Positions 29,524-38,637 of a stretch of 64,000 nt of DNA are shown here, one piece after another. The stretch is from assembly GCF_008107445.1 (NCBI RefSeq), contig NZ_VSLD01000004.1, positions 215,025 through 279,024 of the forward strand. The letters run 5' to 3'. The DNA is from Arthrobacter echini. Its GTDB lineage: Bacteria; Actinomycetota; Actinomycetes; Actinomycetales; Micrococcaceae. Under the pieces are notes generated by a model. The model did not search any database and was not told where the DNA came from. It was given only the letters and a program-made list of their open reading frames with translations. A program made the position numbers and the translations under genes. How positions within the stretch are numbered: position 1 is the first letter of the stretch; each line of letters opens with the position of its first letter.

Positions 29524-31254
29524 CTAGCCCACCGTCCCGAGTTCGTCCCCCCGCACCACCGCGTTGCCCGGCTCCTGGCCACCGCGACTGAAAATCCCCG
29601 CCGAGGGCGACATCACCTCCGTCTCCATCTTCATGGCCTCGAGCACTGCGACGGGCTGGCCCGCGGTGATGGTGGCGCCGTCCTCGGCCAGCCACGTCAC
29701 CAGGGTCCCGCCAATCGGGGCGATGACCGCGCCGTCGTCGTCCGGGACACTTCCCGTCGAGGGTCCGACAACGCCGGCACCGCTCATGAGCGCGGCGAAC
29801 ATCTCTCCCGGCAGGCCCAGCTGCACCGCCCTGCCGTCGATCTCCACGGTGAGGGTCTCCCGCCGCGCGATGCGCCCGGGGCTCCCGCCCGCCAGTGCGG
29901 CGTCGAGCCGTGCGGCGAACGCATTCTCGATCCATGTGGTGTACACACCGAGCGTGTGGGGATCCGTGAAGTCGGTGTCCCGGACCACCGCACGGTGGAA
30001 CGGGACCACGGTGGGCAGCCCCTCGATCCTCAGCTCGTCGAGGGCGATGCGGGCGCGGCGCAGCGCCTGGGGACGGTCCTCACCGTGGACGATCAGTTTT
30101 GCCATGAGCGAGTCGTACTCCGCGGGAACACTCGACCCCGAGCGCACCCCGGTATCGACGCGGATGCCTGCGCCGGTAGGGGCCTCGAACACTTCGACCG
30201 GCCCGGGGGAGGGCAGGAAGCCGCGCCCGGCGTCCTCGGCGTTGAGCCGGAACTCGATCGCGTGTCCCTGCGGCGCCGGATCCTCGGTGACACTGACCGG
30301 CAGACCCTCCGCGATCCGGAACTGTTCCCGCACCAGGTCGAGGCCCGACGTCGCCTCGGTCACCGGGTGCTCCACCTGCAAGCGGGTGTTGACCTCCAGG
30401 AAGGAGATCACGCCGTCGGGTGCCACGAGGTACTCGACCGTGCCCGCACCCGTGTAACCCGCCTCCCGGCAGATGGAGCGGGCCGACTCGTGGATGCGGC
30501 TGCGCTGATCGTCTGTCAGGAACGGAGCGGGCGCCTCCTCGACGAGTTTCTGGTGGCGACGCTGCAGGGAGCAGTCGCGGGTGCCGACGACCACGACGTT
30601 GCCGTGGGTGTCGGCCAGGACCTGGGCCTCGACGTGACGCGGTTTGTCGAGGAAGCGTTCCACGAAGCATTCGCCGCGGCCGAACGCCACGGTGGCCTCG
30701 CGTACTGCCGAGGCGAACGCGTCGTCGATGTCCTCCATGCGGTGGGCGATCCGCATCCCTCGGCCTCCGCCCCCGTAGGCCGCCTTGATGGCAACCGGCA
30801 CGCCGTGCTTCTCGGCGAAGGCGCGGACCCCGGCGGCGTCCGCCGCCGGCCCGTCCGACCCGGGGACCAGGGGCGCGCCGACCTTCACCGCGATCTCACG
30901 GGCCGTGACCTTGTTGCCGAGCGATCTGATCGCAGCCGGTGATGGGCCGATCCAGATGAGGCCGACGTCCTGCACCGCCTGCGCGAAGTCCTCGTTCTCG
31001 GACAGGAAACCGTACCCGGGGTGGACGGCGTCGGCGCCCGCCCTCGCGGCGACGTCGAGCAACTTCTCTACGTTGAGATAGGTGTCCACGCCGGCCGAGC
31101 CGCCCAGCGCGTAGGCCTCGTCGGCGAGGCGGACGTGCAGCGCGTCGGCGTCCGGATCGGCGTACACGGCCACCGACACCAGCTCCGCGTCCGCGCACGC
31201 GCGGATGATGCGGACGGCGATCTCGCCGCGGTTGGCGATCAGGATCTTCTGCAT
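29524..31254 (-). CDS. Biotin carboxylase fused to biotin carboxyl carrier domain
   Basis: Carboxylates enzyme-bound biotin with ATP and bicarbonate. 576 residues. Biotin carboxylase part (1 to about 450): [17 protein letters not shown], the ATP-grasp glycine loop [12 protein letters not shown], and [14 protein letters not shown]. The C-terminal carrier domain holds the biotinylated lysine in [10 protein letters not shown] (about residue 542). No carboxyltransferase subunit is nearby. I use ATG 31254; a GTG at 31269 would overlap the pxpBC stop as GTGA and add five residues. It lies between pxpBC and gntR, so it belongs to the 5-oxoproline operon. Clusters of this kind are known, but the acceptor of the carboxyl group is not. 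Confidence 0.92.
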   Translation of the reverse strand: MQKILIANRGEIAVRIIRACADAELVSVAVYADPDADALHVRLADEAYALGGSAGVDTYLNVEKLLDVAARAGADAVHPGYGFLSENEDFAQAVQDVGLIWIGPSPAAIRSLGNKVTAREIAVKVGAPLVPGSDGPAADAAGVRAFAEKHGVPVAIKAAYGGGGRGMRIAHRMEDIDDAFASAVREATVAFGRGECFVERFLDKPRHVEAQVLADTHGNVVVVGTRDCSLQRRHQKLVEEAPAPFLTDDQRSRIHESARSICREAGYTGAGTVEYLVAPDGVISFLEVNTRLQVEHPVTEATSGLDLVREQFRIAEGLPVSVTEDPAPQGHAIEFRLNAEDAGRGFLPSPGPVEVFEAPTGAGIRVDTGVRSGSSVPAEYDSLMAKLIVHGEDRPQALRRARIALDELRIEGLPTVVPFHRAVVRDTDFTDPHTLGVYTTWIENAFAARLDAALAGGSPGRIARRETLTVEIDGRAVQLGLPGEMFAALMSGAGVVGPSTGSVPDDDGAVIAPIGGTLVTWLAEDGATITAGQPVAVLEAMKMETEVMSPSAGIFSRGGQEPGNAVVRGDELGTVG

Positions 31255-31265
31255 GGCTGCTGCTT

Positions 31266-32942
31266 TCACGGGGTACGGGTGGTCGGGGTCTGCGCGAGGG
31301 GCCGCAGGGTGTCCGGATCGACAGCCCGGAAGCGCACCGGGGTCCCGGGCGCCAGTTGGGCGGCGATGGACAGGTCCTCGGGAACGACGACGCCGATCAC
31401 CGGGTACCCGCCGGTCACCGGATGATCCGCGAGGAACACCACGGGCAGGCCGGACGGCGGCACCTGCAGGGACCCGGCGACCACACCCTCGCTGGGAAGC
31501 TCGTCGGTGGTGCTGCGTTCCAGCGGTGTGCCCTGCCGGTCCTGGGTCGTGCCGGCCGCGGCACCCAGGGCGAGCCGCACGCCGATCCTGTTCGACTCCG
31601 CTGTCACGGTCCAGGTCTGGTCCGTGAGCCGCTGCCGGGAAGCGTCGGTGAACCAGTCCTGGCGCGGTCCGTCCGTGATGCGCAGCCCGACCGGTTCCGG
31701 CGCGCCTGATCCCGTGCTGCCAGCGCGGAGGACGGCGGGCAGGGTGGAGGCCTCCGGAGCGCCGACCGTCCTGCCGTGCTCGACGGTCCCGATCGGCAGC
31801 ACCGTTCCCGTCGTGAGCGGCGGGGGGCCGAGTCCCGAGAGCACGTCGGTGGACCGGCTCCCGAGTACCGGAGGCACGTCGATGCCGCCGCGGACCGCCA
31901 GGTAGGTGCGCAGACCTGCCTCGGGCGGATCGAGGCGAAGGGTCTCGCCGTCGTGCAGGGCGAAGGGTGAGCACATGGGGGCGGAGCGCGGAGCCGCCCC
32001 GGCCCGGGTGATTCCGGCGTGCGCGACGGCCCCGGTGAGGGCAACGGTGAGTTCACCGCCGGCTGTGATGGCGAGACCGCCGAGAACCGTCTCGATCACC
32101 GCATCATCCGGACCGTTCCCGACCAGGCGGTTGGCCTGCCGGGCGCCTGCCGTGTCGGCGGCTCCGGCCGTGGGGACACCCAGGTCGCCGAGACCCGGGC
32201 GGCCCAGGTCCTGGAGGAGCGACTGCGGCCCGGACGCGACGACGGTGAGGGAGGATGCGGACAGGCAGGGCTCCACGGGCACGACCGCGCGGTCCGCCCC
32301 GCCGTGGACCGCGACCGTGTCGCGGACCGCCACGTACTGCACGACGGCGCCGGGACGCAGGAGCGCCGGCTCGTCCCGGTCCAGGTCCCACAGGTGCGCC
32401 GCAGTGCGTCCGATGAGCTGCCAGCCGCCGGGGGAGCGCCGCGGGTAGACAGCCGAGAAGGAGCCGGCCAGCCCGACCGCCCCGGCGGGCACCGCGGTAC
32501 GCGGTGTGTCGCGCCGGGGGACGGCGAGGACCTCGTTCTCACCGACGAGGTAGGCGAATCCCGGGGCGAAGCCGCCGAAGGCCGCGGTCCACAGCTGCCC
32601 GGTGTGCGCGGAGACGACGCCGTCGGGGTCCAGTCCGGTGAGCCGGCCCACCTCGGCGAGGTCCTCCCCGTCGTAGACCACCTCGATGCGGATCGGATGG
32701 CCGGCTGCTGCCGCGTCTCCCACGGGTTCGGCAGCCAGGCCGGCGATGGCGCTCCGTGCAGCGCGGGCCGAGGCGGCGGAGTCGAAGACGGCCAGCACGG
32801 TCCGCGCCGCGGCCAGGACGTCGACCTGGCCGCGGAGTGGGTGCTGCTGCAGCTGCGCGTGGACCGCGAGGACCGATCCCAGGGACGCGCAGTCGAGCAG
32901 GAGCGCTCGCGGCCCTGCCCGATGGATCGTGGGAGGACTCAT
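31266..32942 (-). CDS. pxpBC: 5-oxoprolinase subunits B and C, fused
   Basis: 558-residue fusion of two subunits of the prokaryotic ATP-dependent 5-oxoprolinase (KipI and KipA of Bacillus). PxpB-like part, about 1-225: [50 protein letters not shown] and [11 protein letters not shown]. PxpC-like part, about 230-558: [52 protein letters not shown] and a late [16 protein letters not shown]. Both parts look complete. Its start overlaps the pxpA stop by 4 bp. With PxpA it hydrolyses 5-oxoproline to glutamate. Confidence 0.93.
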   Translation of the reverse strand: MSPPTIHRAGPRALLLDCASLGSVLAVHAQLQQHPLRGQVDVLAAARTVLAVFDSAASARAARSAIAGLAAEPVGDAAAAGHPIRIEVVYDGEDLAEVGRLTGLDPDGVVSAHTGQLWTAAFGGFAPGFAYLVGENEVLAVPRRDTPRTAVPAGAVGLAGSFSAVYPRRSPGGWQLIGRTAAHLWDLDRDEPALLRPGAVVQYVAVRDTVAVHGGADRAVVPVEPCLSASSLTVVASGPQSLLQDLGRPGLGDLGVPTAGAADTAGARQANRLVGNGPDDAVIETVLGGLAITAGGELTVALTGAVAHAGITRAGAAPRSAPMCSPFALHDGETLRLDPPEAGLRTYLAVRGGIDVPPVLGSRSTDVLSGLGPPPLTTGTVLPIGTVEHGRTVGAPEASTLPAVLRAGSTGSGAPEPVGLRITDGPRQDWFTDASRQRLTDQTWTVTAESNRIGVRLALGAAAGTTQDRQGTPLERSTTDELPSEGVVAGSLQVPPSGLPVVFLADHPVTGGYPVIGVVVPEDLSIAAQLAPGTPVRFRAVDPDTLRPLAQTPTTRTP

Positions 32943-33694
32943 ACGAAGCTGCGGATCTCGACGCCGGCGGCCTCGAGGTCGTGCCGGACGGCGGCGGCCA
33001 GGGACACTGCACCGGGGGTGTCGCCGTGCAGGCAGATGCTCTCGGCGGCGGTCCGCAGGCTCGATCCGTCGCGCGCCACGATGACGCCCTCGGTGGCGAG
33101 GCGGACCATGTTGGCCGCCACTTCGCGCTCGTCGTGGAGGACTGCGCCCGGCTCACGGCGCGAGACCAGCGTTCCGTCCGGGTTGTAGGCACGATCGGCG
33201 AAGGCCTCGGCGACACCGCGGAGGCCTGCCCGCTCGGCAGCGACCAGGGCCACGGAGCCGGGTAGGAGCAACAGGGGCAGTTCGCCCCCGAACGCGGTGA
33301 CGGCGTCGACGACGGCCCGGGCGTGGACCTCGTGGGTGACGATGGTGTTGTAGAGGGCGCCGTGTGGCTTGACGTACTCGATGGCGCCGCCTGCCGCCCG
33401 GGAAATCGCGTCGAGAGCCCCGAGCTGGTAGAGGACGTCGTCCGCGAGTTCGGTCGCGGAGCAGTCCACGAAGCGGCGTCCGAAGCCCGCGAGATCGCGG
33501 TAGCCCACGTGCGCCCCGATGGTCACACCCGAGGCGACGGCGTCCCTGCAGGTCTGAGCGATCGTGGAGGGATCGCCCGCGTGGAAGCCGCAGGCCACGT
33601 TCGCACTGGAGACGGAGCGGAAGACGGCGGCGTCGTCGCCCAGGGTCCAGGTGCCGAAGGACTCCCCGACGTCACTGTTCAGATCGATGGCCAC
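32939..33694 (-). CDS. pxpA: 5-oxoprolinase subunit A
   Basis: LamB/YcsF-family subunit of the ATP-dependent 5-oxoprolinase, 251 residues, the normal size. Motifs in order: [50 protein letters not shown] and [17 protein letters not shown]. The frame is open to 33829, but GTG 33694 gives the canonical N-terminus and keeps the operator/promoter outside the gene. First gene of the minus-strand operon pxpA-pxpBC-biotin carboxylase-gntR. The reaction recycles spontaneously formed pyroglutamate to glutamate and may allow growth on it. Confidence 0.94.
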   Translation of the reverse strand: MAIDLNSDVGESFGTWTLGDDAAVFRSVSSANVACGFHAGDPSTIAQTCRDAVASGVTIGAHVGYRDLAGFGRRFVDCSATELADDVLYQLGALDAISRAAGGAIEYVKPHGALYNTIVTHEVHARAVVDAVTAFGGELPLLLLPGSVALVAAERAGLRGVAEAFADRAYNPDGTLVSRREPGAVLHDEREVAANMVRLATEGVIVARDGSSLRTAAESICLHGDTPGAVSLAAAVRHDLEAAGVEIRSFV

Positions 33695-33727
33695 TGTGAT
33701 CCCCGTCTCTGCGCTAGGTGTGCGTCC

Positions 33728-33760
33728 AGCATGCACGAGTGCACAGGATTGTTCAACAAT
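33728..33760 (-). promoter_or_regulatory. Promoter and operator of the pxp operon
   Basis: The palindrome TTGTTCAACAA at 33749-33759 is the same as before the NRAMP-like gene. On the minus strand it contains a -35 box TTGAAC (33751-33756). A -10-like CATGCT (33728-33733) follows at exactly 17 bp. The start codon of pxpA is about 35 nt further on. The operator therefore covers the -35 box, the geometry of repression. Confidence 0.8.
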
Positions 33761-33834
33761 TCTGTGGATGAGCGGGATGGGAAAGGCACGACGGCGTCGC
33801 CACCCTGCGGGTCCCCGGGCAGGGTGCACGGGGG

Positions 33835-33840
33835 TACATT
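33835..33840 (+). promoter_or_regulatory. Leaderless promoter -10 of the LigD-type polymerase
   Basis: TACATT ends 6 nt before ATG 33847. Confidence 0.65.
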
Positions 33841-33846
33841 GGGCCG

Positions 33847-34884
33847 ATGGCCAGCGAAGCTACGATCCTCGACGTCGACGGTCCCCACGGAGTGCGCCGG
33901 GTGCGCCTCTCGAGCCCCTCCCGGGTGGTGTGGCCCCGTGCCGGACTGACCAAGCTTGATCTCGCACGGTACCTGATCGAGGTGGCGCCCTTCTTCCTGC
34001 GCGCCAACGGCGGGCGTCCGGTGTCGCTGGAGCGGTTCGGGGGGACGGTGGAGGGCGACTCGTTCTTCAGCAAGAACCCGCCCCGGGGTGCTCCCGACTA
34101 CGTGCGCAGCGAGCCCGTCACCTACCCCAGCGGCCGGTCCCACCCTCAGGTGGTCCTCGACGAACCGGCCGCCGCCGTCTGGGCGGTCCAGATGAACACG
34201 ATCGTCTTCCACCCCTGGGCCTCGCGTGCCGAGCAGCCCGATCTGCCCGACGAGCTGCGCATCGATCTCGATCCACAGCCCGGCACCACCTTCACCGATG
34301 TCGTCGCTGCCGCGCTCGCCCTGCGCACCGTGCTCCGCGAGGCCGGTCTCGAGTCCTTCGTCAAGACCTCCGGGAACAGGGGACTGCACGTGTTCGCCGC
34401 CGTCGAGCCGGTCCACGAGTTCCTGACCGTCCGCCGTGCCGTGATCGCCGCGGCGCGCGAGCTCGAGCGCCGCATGCCGGAGCAGGTCACCACCGCCTGG
34501 TGGAAGGAGGAGCGCGGCGCCCGGATCTTCGTGGACTACAACCAGGCGAACCGGGACCGCACCATGGCCGGTGCCTACAGCCCCAGGGCCCTGCCGCACG
34601 CACCGGTCTCGTGTCCCGTCACCTGGGACGAGCTGACCGGTGTGGACCCCGCAGCCTTCACCGTCGCCACGGTTCTCGAGCGTCTGCGCAGCACCGGCGA
34701 CCCCTGGGAGCAGCTCCACGCCGCACCCGGCCGGATCGACGGGCTGCTCGAGTGGTGGGAACGCGATGTCGCCGCCGGGCTGGGGGAGCTGTCGTTCCCT
34801 CCGGACTTCCCGAAGATGCCGGGGGAGCCGCCACGCGTCCAGCCGAGTCGTGCACGCAAGGGTGACGGAGCGCAGGCGGAGTAA
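33847..34884 (+). CDS. Stand-alone LigD-type primase-polymerase
   Basis: 345-residue archaeo-eukaryotic primase-fold protein, equal to the polymerase domain of NHEJ ligase D. Visible: [19 protein letters not shown] and RPVSLERF at the N-terminus, FFSKNPP, the catalytic RIDLDPQPG (about 138-146), [14 protein letters not shown] (nucleotide/phosphate binding) and [19 protein letters not shown]. No ligase or nuclease domain is attached and no ku gene lies nearby. Family members add ribonucleotides or deoxynucleotides at broken ends. It may act with a separate LigD/Ku or with other repair factors. Diverges from pxpA. Confidence 0.9.
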   Translation: MASEATILDVDGPHGVRRVRLSSPSRVVWPRAGLTKLDLARYLIEVAPFFLRANGGRPVSLERFGGTVEGDSFFSKNPPRGAPDYVRSEPVTYPSGRSHPQVVLDEPAAAVWAVQMNTIVFHPWASRAEQPDLPDELRIDLDPQPGTTFTDVVAAALALRTVLREAGLESFVKTSGNRGLHVFAAVEPVHEFLTVRRAVIAAARELERRMPEQVTTAWWKEERGARIFVDYNQANRDRTMAGAYSPRALPHAPVSCPVTWDELTGVDPAAFTVATVLERLRSTGDPWEQLHAAPGRIDGLLEWWERDVAAGLGELSFPPDFPKMPGEPPRVQPSRARKGDGAQAE

Positions 34885-34887
34885 ACT
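34882..34887 (+). promoter_or_regulatory. Leaderless promoter -10 of the receiver protein
   Basis: TAAACT, overlapping the stop codon of the preceding gene, ends 6 nt before ATG 34894. Confidence 0.65.
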
Positions 34888-34893
34888 CGAGCC

Positions 34894-35274
34894 ATGCCGA
34901 CCCAGGAGCACTCCCGTACAGCCGTGGTCATCGAGGACGACGACGACGTCAGGGATCTCCTCCACACGGTGCTGACGGGATCAGGGTTCCGGGTCCACAC
35001 CGCGCCGGCCGGTCTTGCCGGTGTGGAGATGGTGCGCCAGCTGGCTCCCGACGTGGTGACGCTCGACGTCGGCCTCACCGACATCGACGGGTTCGAGGTA
35101 GCGACGCGCATCAGGCGGTTCTCCTCGACCCTCATCGTCATGCTGACCGCTCGCACCGATCCCGCCGACGAGGAGCGGGGCCTCGACGCGGGCGCGGACC
35201 GGTATCTGCGCAAGCCCTTCCGGGCGGCCGAGCTGCGCCGTCACATCGCGGAGGGCCTGGCCGCCCACGCCTGA
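34894..35274 (+). CDS. Stand-alone receiver-domain response regulator
   Basis: 126 residues, only a CheY-like receiver with no output domain. Acidic pocket EDDDDV (about 14-19), phosphoacceptor Asp in VVTLDVGLTDIDG, Thr/Ala position LTARTD, and conserved Lys in YLRKPF. No histidine kinase is in the window. It could be a phosphate sink, a partner of an unlinked kinase, or act by protein contact. Leaderless start. Confidence 0.88.
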   Translation: MPTQEHSRTAVVIEDDDDVRDLLHTVLTGSGFRVHTAPAGLAGVEMVRQLAPDVVTLDVGLTDIDGFEVATRIRRFSSTLIVMLTARTDPADEERGLDAGADRYLRKPFRAAELRRHIAEGLAAHA

Positions 35275-35307
35275 CGACGGCGGATCCCGACCTGCCGGTC
35301 CGATCGG

Positions 35308-35796
35308 TCAGGCGCGGGTGTCCCTGATCAGATTGGTGATGCGGGCGGTGGAGAGCCGGCGGCCCTGCTCATCCGTCATCACCACCTCGTGCGTGGTGAG
35401 GGTGCGGCCCAGATGGATGGCCGTCGCGGTGCCGGTGACCAGACCCGCGGCAATACTGCGGTGATGGGTGGCATTGACCTCGATGCCGACGGCCTGGCGC
35501 CGCGGTCCCGCGTGCAGGCCTGCCGCGAAGGAGCCGAGGGTCTCCGCCAGGACCACGTGGGCCCCCCCGTGGAGGATGCCGGCTACCTGCTCGTTGCCCT
35601 CCACGGGCATGGTCGCGACCATCCGCTCGGAGCTCATCTCCTGGAAGACGATGCCCATCTTGACGGTCATCGCGCCCACGCCGTACCGCCCCAGCCAGCC
35701 GTGCATCTCGGGGGGGACGCCTGCGGCGACGAGCTCGGCCAGGCGCTCCGGGGACGGTGGCTGGACGGCGTCGGGCCTGGTGCGGTTGTCTGTCAT
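35308..35796 (-). CDS. PaaI-like hotdog-fold thioesterase
   Basis: 162-residue single hotdog domain that in its family hydrolyses acyl- or aryl-CoA thioesters. The signature region is VAGILHGGAHVVLAETLGS (HGG motif and catalytic acid) and the C-terminal strands include VGIEVNATHHRSIAAG. The frame is open upstream but ATG 35796 is the first start outside polA and gives the usual length. Substrate unknown. Divergent from polA; faces the receiver gene. Confidence 0.85.
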   Translation of the reverse strand: MTDNRTRPDAVQPPSPERLAELVAAGVPPEMHGWLGRYGVGAMTVKMGIVFQEMSSERMVATMPVEGNEQVAGILHGGAHVVLAETLGSFAAGLHAGPRRQAVGIEVNATHHRSIAAGLVTGTATAIHLGRTLTTHEVVMTDEQGRRLSTARITNLIRDTRA

Positions 35797-35802
35797 GGGA
35801 AC

Positions 35803-35808
35803 TAGGCT
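35803..35808 (+). promoter_or_regulatory. Leaderless promoter -10 of polA
   Basis: TAGGCT ends 7 nt before GTG 35816. Confidence 0.65.
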
Positions 35809-35815
35809 GGCACCT

Positions 35816-38626
35816 GTGAGTGAAACAACCAAACCTGCGCAGACGTTGACCCTGACGGACCCGGACGAGGAGTCGTCCGCAGCGCCGGAGGGCACGGGAA
35901 CCGCGGCCGGGCAGACGTCCCGCGACCGGCGCAGCGACGGTTCACGCAAGCGACTGCTCGTGATCGACGGGCACTCGATGGCGTTCCGCGCCTTCTACGC
36001 CCTGCCGCCGGAGAACTTCTCCACGGACACCGGTCAGCACACCAACGCGGTCTACGGCTTCACCGCCATGCTCATCAATCTGATCAAGGACCAGCACCCC
36101 AGCCATGTCGCAGTGGCCTTCGACCTCGACACACCCACCTTCCGCTCCGAGGAATACACCGAGTACAAGGCCGGGCGCTCGAAGACGCCGGAGGAGTTCC
36201 ACGGCCAGGTGGACCTGATCATCAAGGTCATGGAGGCGATGCGGATCCCCACGCTCTCCATGGACGGCTACGAGGCGGACGACATCCTGGCCACGCTCGC
36301 CGCCCGGGCCGCGGAGGCCGACTGGGACGTCCAGGTGGTCAGCGGCGACCGCGACGCCTTCCAGCTGGTCAACGATCGCGTCACCGTGCTGTATCCGAAG
36401 CAGGGGGTCACGAACATCCCGCAGATGGACGCCGTCGCCATCGAGGAGAAGTACTTCGTCCCTCCCCATCAGTACTCCGACCTCGCCGCGCTGGTGGGCG
36501 AGAGCGCCGACAACCTGCCGGGCGTCCCCGGTGTGGGCCCGAAGACGGCGGCCAAGTGGATCAAGCTGTACGGCGGACTCGAGGGCATCCTCGAGAATCT
36601 GGACGCCATCGGCGGGAAGGTCGGGGATTCACTGCGGGCCAACATCGAGGACGTCAAGCGTAATCGCCGCCTGAACCGGCTGCTCACGGATCTCGACCTG
36701 CCCGTCGACCTCGACGCGATGGAGTCACAGCATCCCGACCGCTCGGCCGTGGAGGATCTCTTCGACTCGCTGCAGTTCAACACGCTGCGGAAGAGGCTGT
36801 TCGACCTCTTCGGCGAGGAGCAGACCGACGAACCGGGCGACGAGCAGGATGCCCCCGAGCACGTGCTGCTCGAGGACGCAGCTGCCCTGGAGCAGTGGTT
36901 CTCTGCCACGAATCAGGCGCAGGCATCACTCGCCCTGGCAACCGAGACGACGGCCGGCGCCACCGACGTCGTCGGGGTCGCCGTCGTCACGGCGCTGCAG
37001 GCAGCCTTCGTCCCGCTCGAGCGCCTCGACGCCGCCGCCGAGAAGGTGCTCGGCGACTGGCTCGCCGATCGCGACGCTCCCAAGATCGTGCACGATTTCA
37101 AGACGGTCCTGAAACTGCTCGCAGCGCGGGGCTTCGAGCTCGTGGGCGAGGTCGACGACACGGCGATCTCCGGCTACCTGATCCAGCCCGATCGCCGCAG
37201 CTACGACCTCGCGGATCTGGCCCAGTACCACCTGCGCCTGTCCATCACGGCGTCGGCGAACGACTCCTCGGGTCAGCAGGCCCTCGATCTGGGCGGCAAC
37301 GACGTCGCCTCGCCCGCCGTGGTGGCCGCCTACGCAGCCCTGCGCCTCAGTGAGCACTTCGCCGGGCAGCTCGTGGAGCGCGGCGCCAACCAGCTTCTCG
37401 GCGGACTCGAACTGCCGCTGGCGGAGGTCCTGGCCCGGATGGAGCTCACCGGTGTGGCCGTCTCCGTCGAGGGACTCGAGCGTCTGCTCGACGATTTCTC
37501 GCAGACCATCAGCGCAGCCGGCTCCGAGGCGTTCAGGATCATCGGGAAGGAGATCAATCTCGGCTCCCCGAAGCAACTGCAAACCGTCCTCTTCGACGAG
37601 CTGGAACTGCCGAGGACGAAGAAGATCAAGACCGGATACTCGACGGACGCCGACGCCCTGACCGATCTCATCGCCAAGACCGGCCACCCGTTCCTCGAAC
37701 AGCTCCTCGCCTACCGCGACGCCACCAAGCTCCGCCAGACCGTCGAGGGCCTGCGGAAGGCGGTCGGCGACGACGGCCGGATCCACACCACCTATCTGCA
37801 GACCGTCGCGGCGACCGGTCGCCTGTCCTCCACGAACCCGAATCTGCAGAACATCCCGGTGCGCTCCGAGGAGGGGCGGCGGATCCGCGGGGTGTTCGTC
37901 GTGGGGCGGGGTACCGACGGTTCGCAGTACGAGAGCCTCATGACGGCGGACTACTCCCAGATCGAGATGCGCATCATGGCGCACCTCTCCGGCGACGACG
38001 GGCTGATCGCCGCCTTCCAGGAGGGGGAGGATCTCCATCGGTTCGTCGGCTCGCACATCTTCGGTGTGGCGCCCGAGGACGTGAGCAACGCGATGCGGTC
38101 CAAGGTCAAGGCCATGTCCTACGGTCTGGTCTACGGGCTGAGTTCCTTCGGGCTCTCGAAGCAGCTCAATATCTCCGTGGACGAGTCCCGTACCCTCATG
38201 CGTGACTACTTCGAGCGCTTCGGCGCGGTCCGCGACTATCTGCGCGGGATCGTGGAGCAGGCCCGCAAGGACGGGTTCACCTCCACCATCGAGGGACGAC
38301 GCCGGTATCTGCCCGATCTGTCCAGCGACAATCGCCAGCTCCGCGAGATGGCCGAGCGCGCGGCGCTCAACGCACCCATCCAGGGCTCGGCCGCCGACAT
38401 CATCAAGAAGGCGATGCTCGGCGTCGACGATGCCCTGAGGACGCGCGGACTGACCTCGCGCATGCTGCTGCAGGTGCACGACGAACTGGTCCTCGAGATC
38501 GCGGCGGGGGAGGCTGAGGAGGTCGAGGCCCTGGTCCGCGACCAGATGGGCAGCGCAGCCGAGCTGTCCGTGCCGCTCGACGTGTCCGTGGGCACCGGAG
38601 CGAGCTGGCACGACGCCGCACACTAG
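35816..38626 (+). CDS. polA: DNA polymerase I
   Basis: Removes RNA primers and fills repair gaps. 936 residues including a 40-residue polar N-terminal tail. 5'-nuclease domain (about 42-330): LLVIDGHSMAFRAFYALP, DGYEADDILATLA and VSGDRDAFQLV. The 3'-5' exonuclease-like domain (about 350-560) looks inactive: the DTE motif reads ATE in LALATETTAG, and the KYD motif reads KTV. Polymerase motifs are intact: DYSQIEMRIMAHLS (about residue 711), RRYLPDLSSDNRQ region, and VHDELVLE (about 887). GTG 35816 chosen because TAGGCT lies 7 nt upstream; the open frame further up overlaps the divergent thioesterase. Confidence 0.96.
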   Translation: MSETTKPAQTLTLTDPDEESSAAPEGTGTAAGQTSRDRRSDGSRKRLLVIDGHSMAFRAFYALPPENFSTDTGQHTNAVYGFTAMLINLIKDQHPSHVAVAFDLDTPTFRSEEYTEYKAGRSKTPEEFHGQVDLIIKVMEAMRIPTLSMDGYEADDILATLAARAAEADWDVQVVSGDRDAFQLVNDRVTVLYPKQGVTNIPQMDAVAIEEKYFVPPHQYSDLAALVGESADNLPGVPGVGPKTAAKWIKLYGGLEGILENLDAIGGKVGDSLRANIEDVKRNRRLNRLLTDLDLPVDLDAMESQHPDRSAVEDLFDSLQFNTLRKRLFDLFGEEQTDEPGDEQDAPEHVLLEDAAALEQWFSATNQAQASLALATETTAGATDVVGVAVVTALQAAFVPLERLDAAAEKVLGDWLADRDAPKIVHDFKTVLKLLAARGFELVGEVDDTAISGYLIQPDRRSYDLADLAQYHLRLSITASANDSSGQQALDLGGNDVASPAVVAAYAALRLSEHFAGQLVERGANQLLGGLELPLAEVLARMELTGVAVSVEGLERLLDDFSQTISAAGSEAFRIIGKEINLGSPKQLQTVLFDELELPRTKKIKTGYSTDADALTDLIAKTGHPFLEQLLAYRDATKLRQTVEGLRKAVGDDGRIHTTYLQTVAATGRLSSTNPNLQNIPVRSEEGRRIRGVFVVGRGTDGSQYESLMTADYSQIEMRIMAHLSGDDGLIAAFQEGEDLHRFVGSHIFGVAPEDVSNAMRSKVKAMSYGLVYGLSSFGLSKQLNISVDESRTLMRDYFERFGAVRDYLRGIVEQARKDGFTSTIEGRRRYLPDLSSDNRQLREMAERAALNAPIQGSAADIIKKAMLGVDDALRTRGLTSRMLLQVHDELVLEIAAGEAEEVEALVRDQMGSAAELSVPLDVSVGTGASWHDAAH

Positions 38627-38629
38627 GAT
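38624..38629 (+). promoter_or_regulatory. Near-leaderless -10 of the Eis-like gene
   Basis: TAGGAT, beginning in the polA stop codon, ends 8 nt before GTG 38638. Confidence 0.5.
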
Positions 38630-38637
38630 TGCCTGCT

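Noticed and set aside
27309..33760. tRNA-Leu as an attachment site for an integrated element carrying the pxp genes
   Set aside because: No integrase, no repeat of the tRNA 3' end near 33.8 kb, and no change in base composition; gene insertion at this point remains possible but unsupported.
35468..35815. An N-terminal extension of PolA of about 116 codons
   Set aside because: The open frame overlaps the divergent thioesterase completely and the promoter hexamer TAGGCT lies after it; GTG 35816 gives the normal N-terminus.
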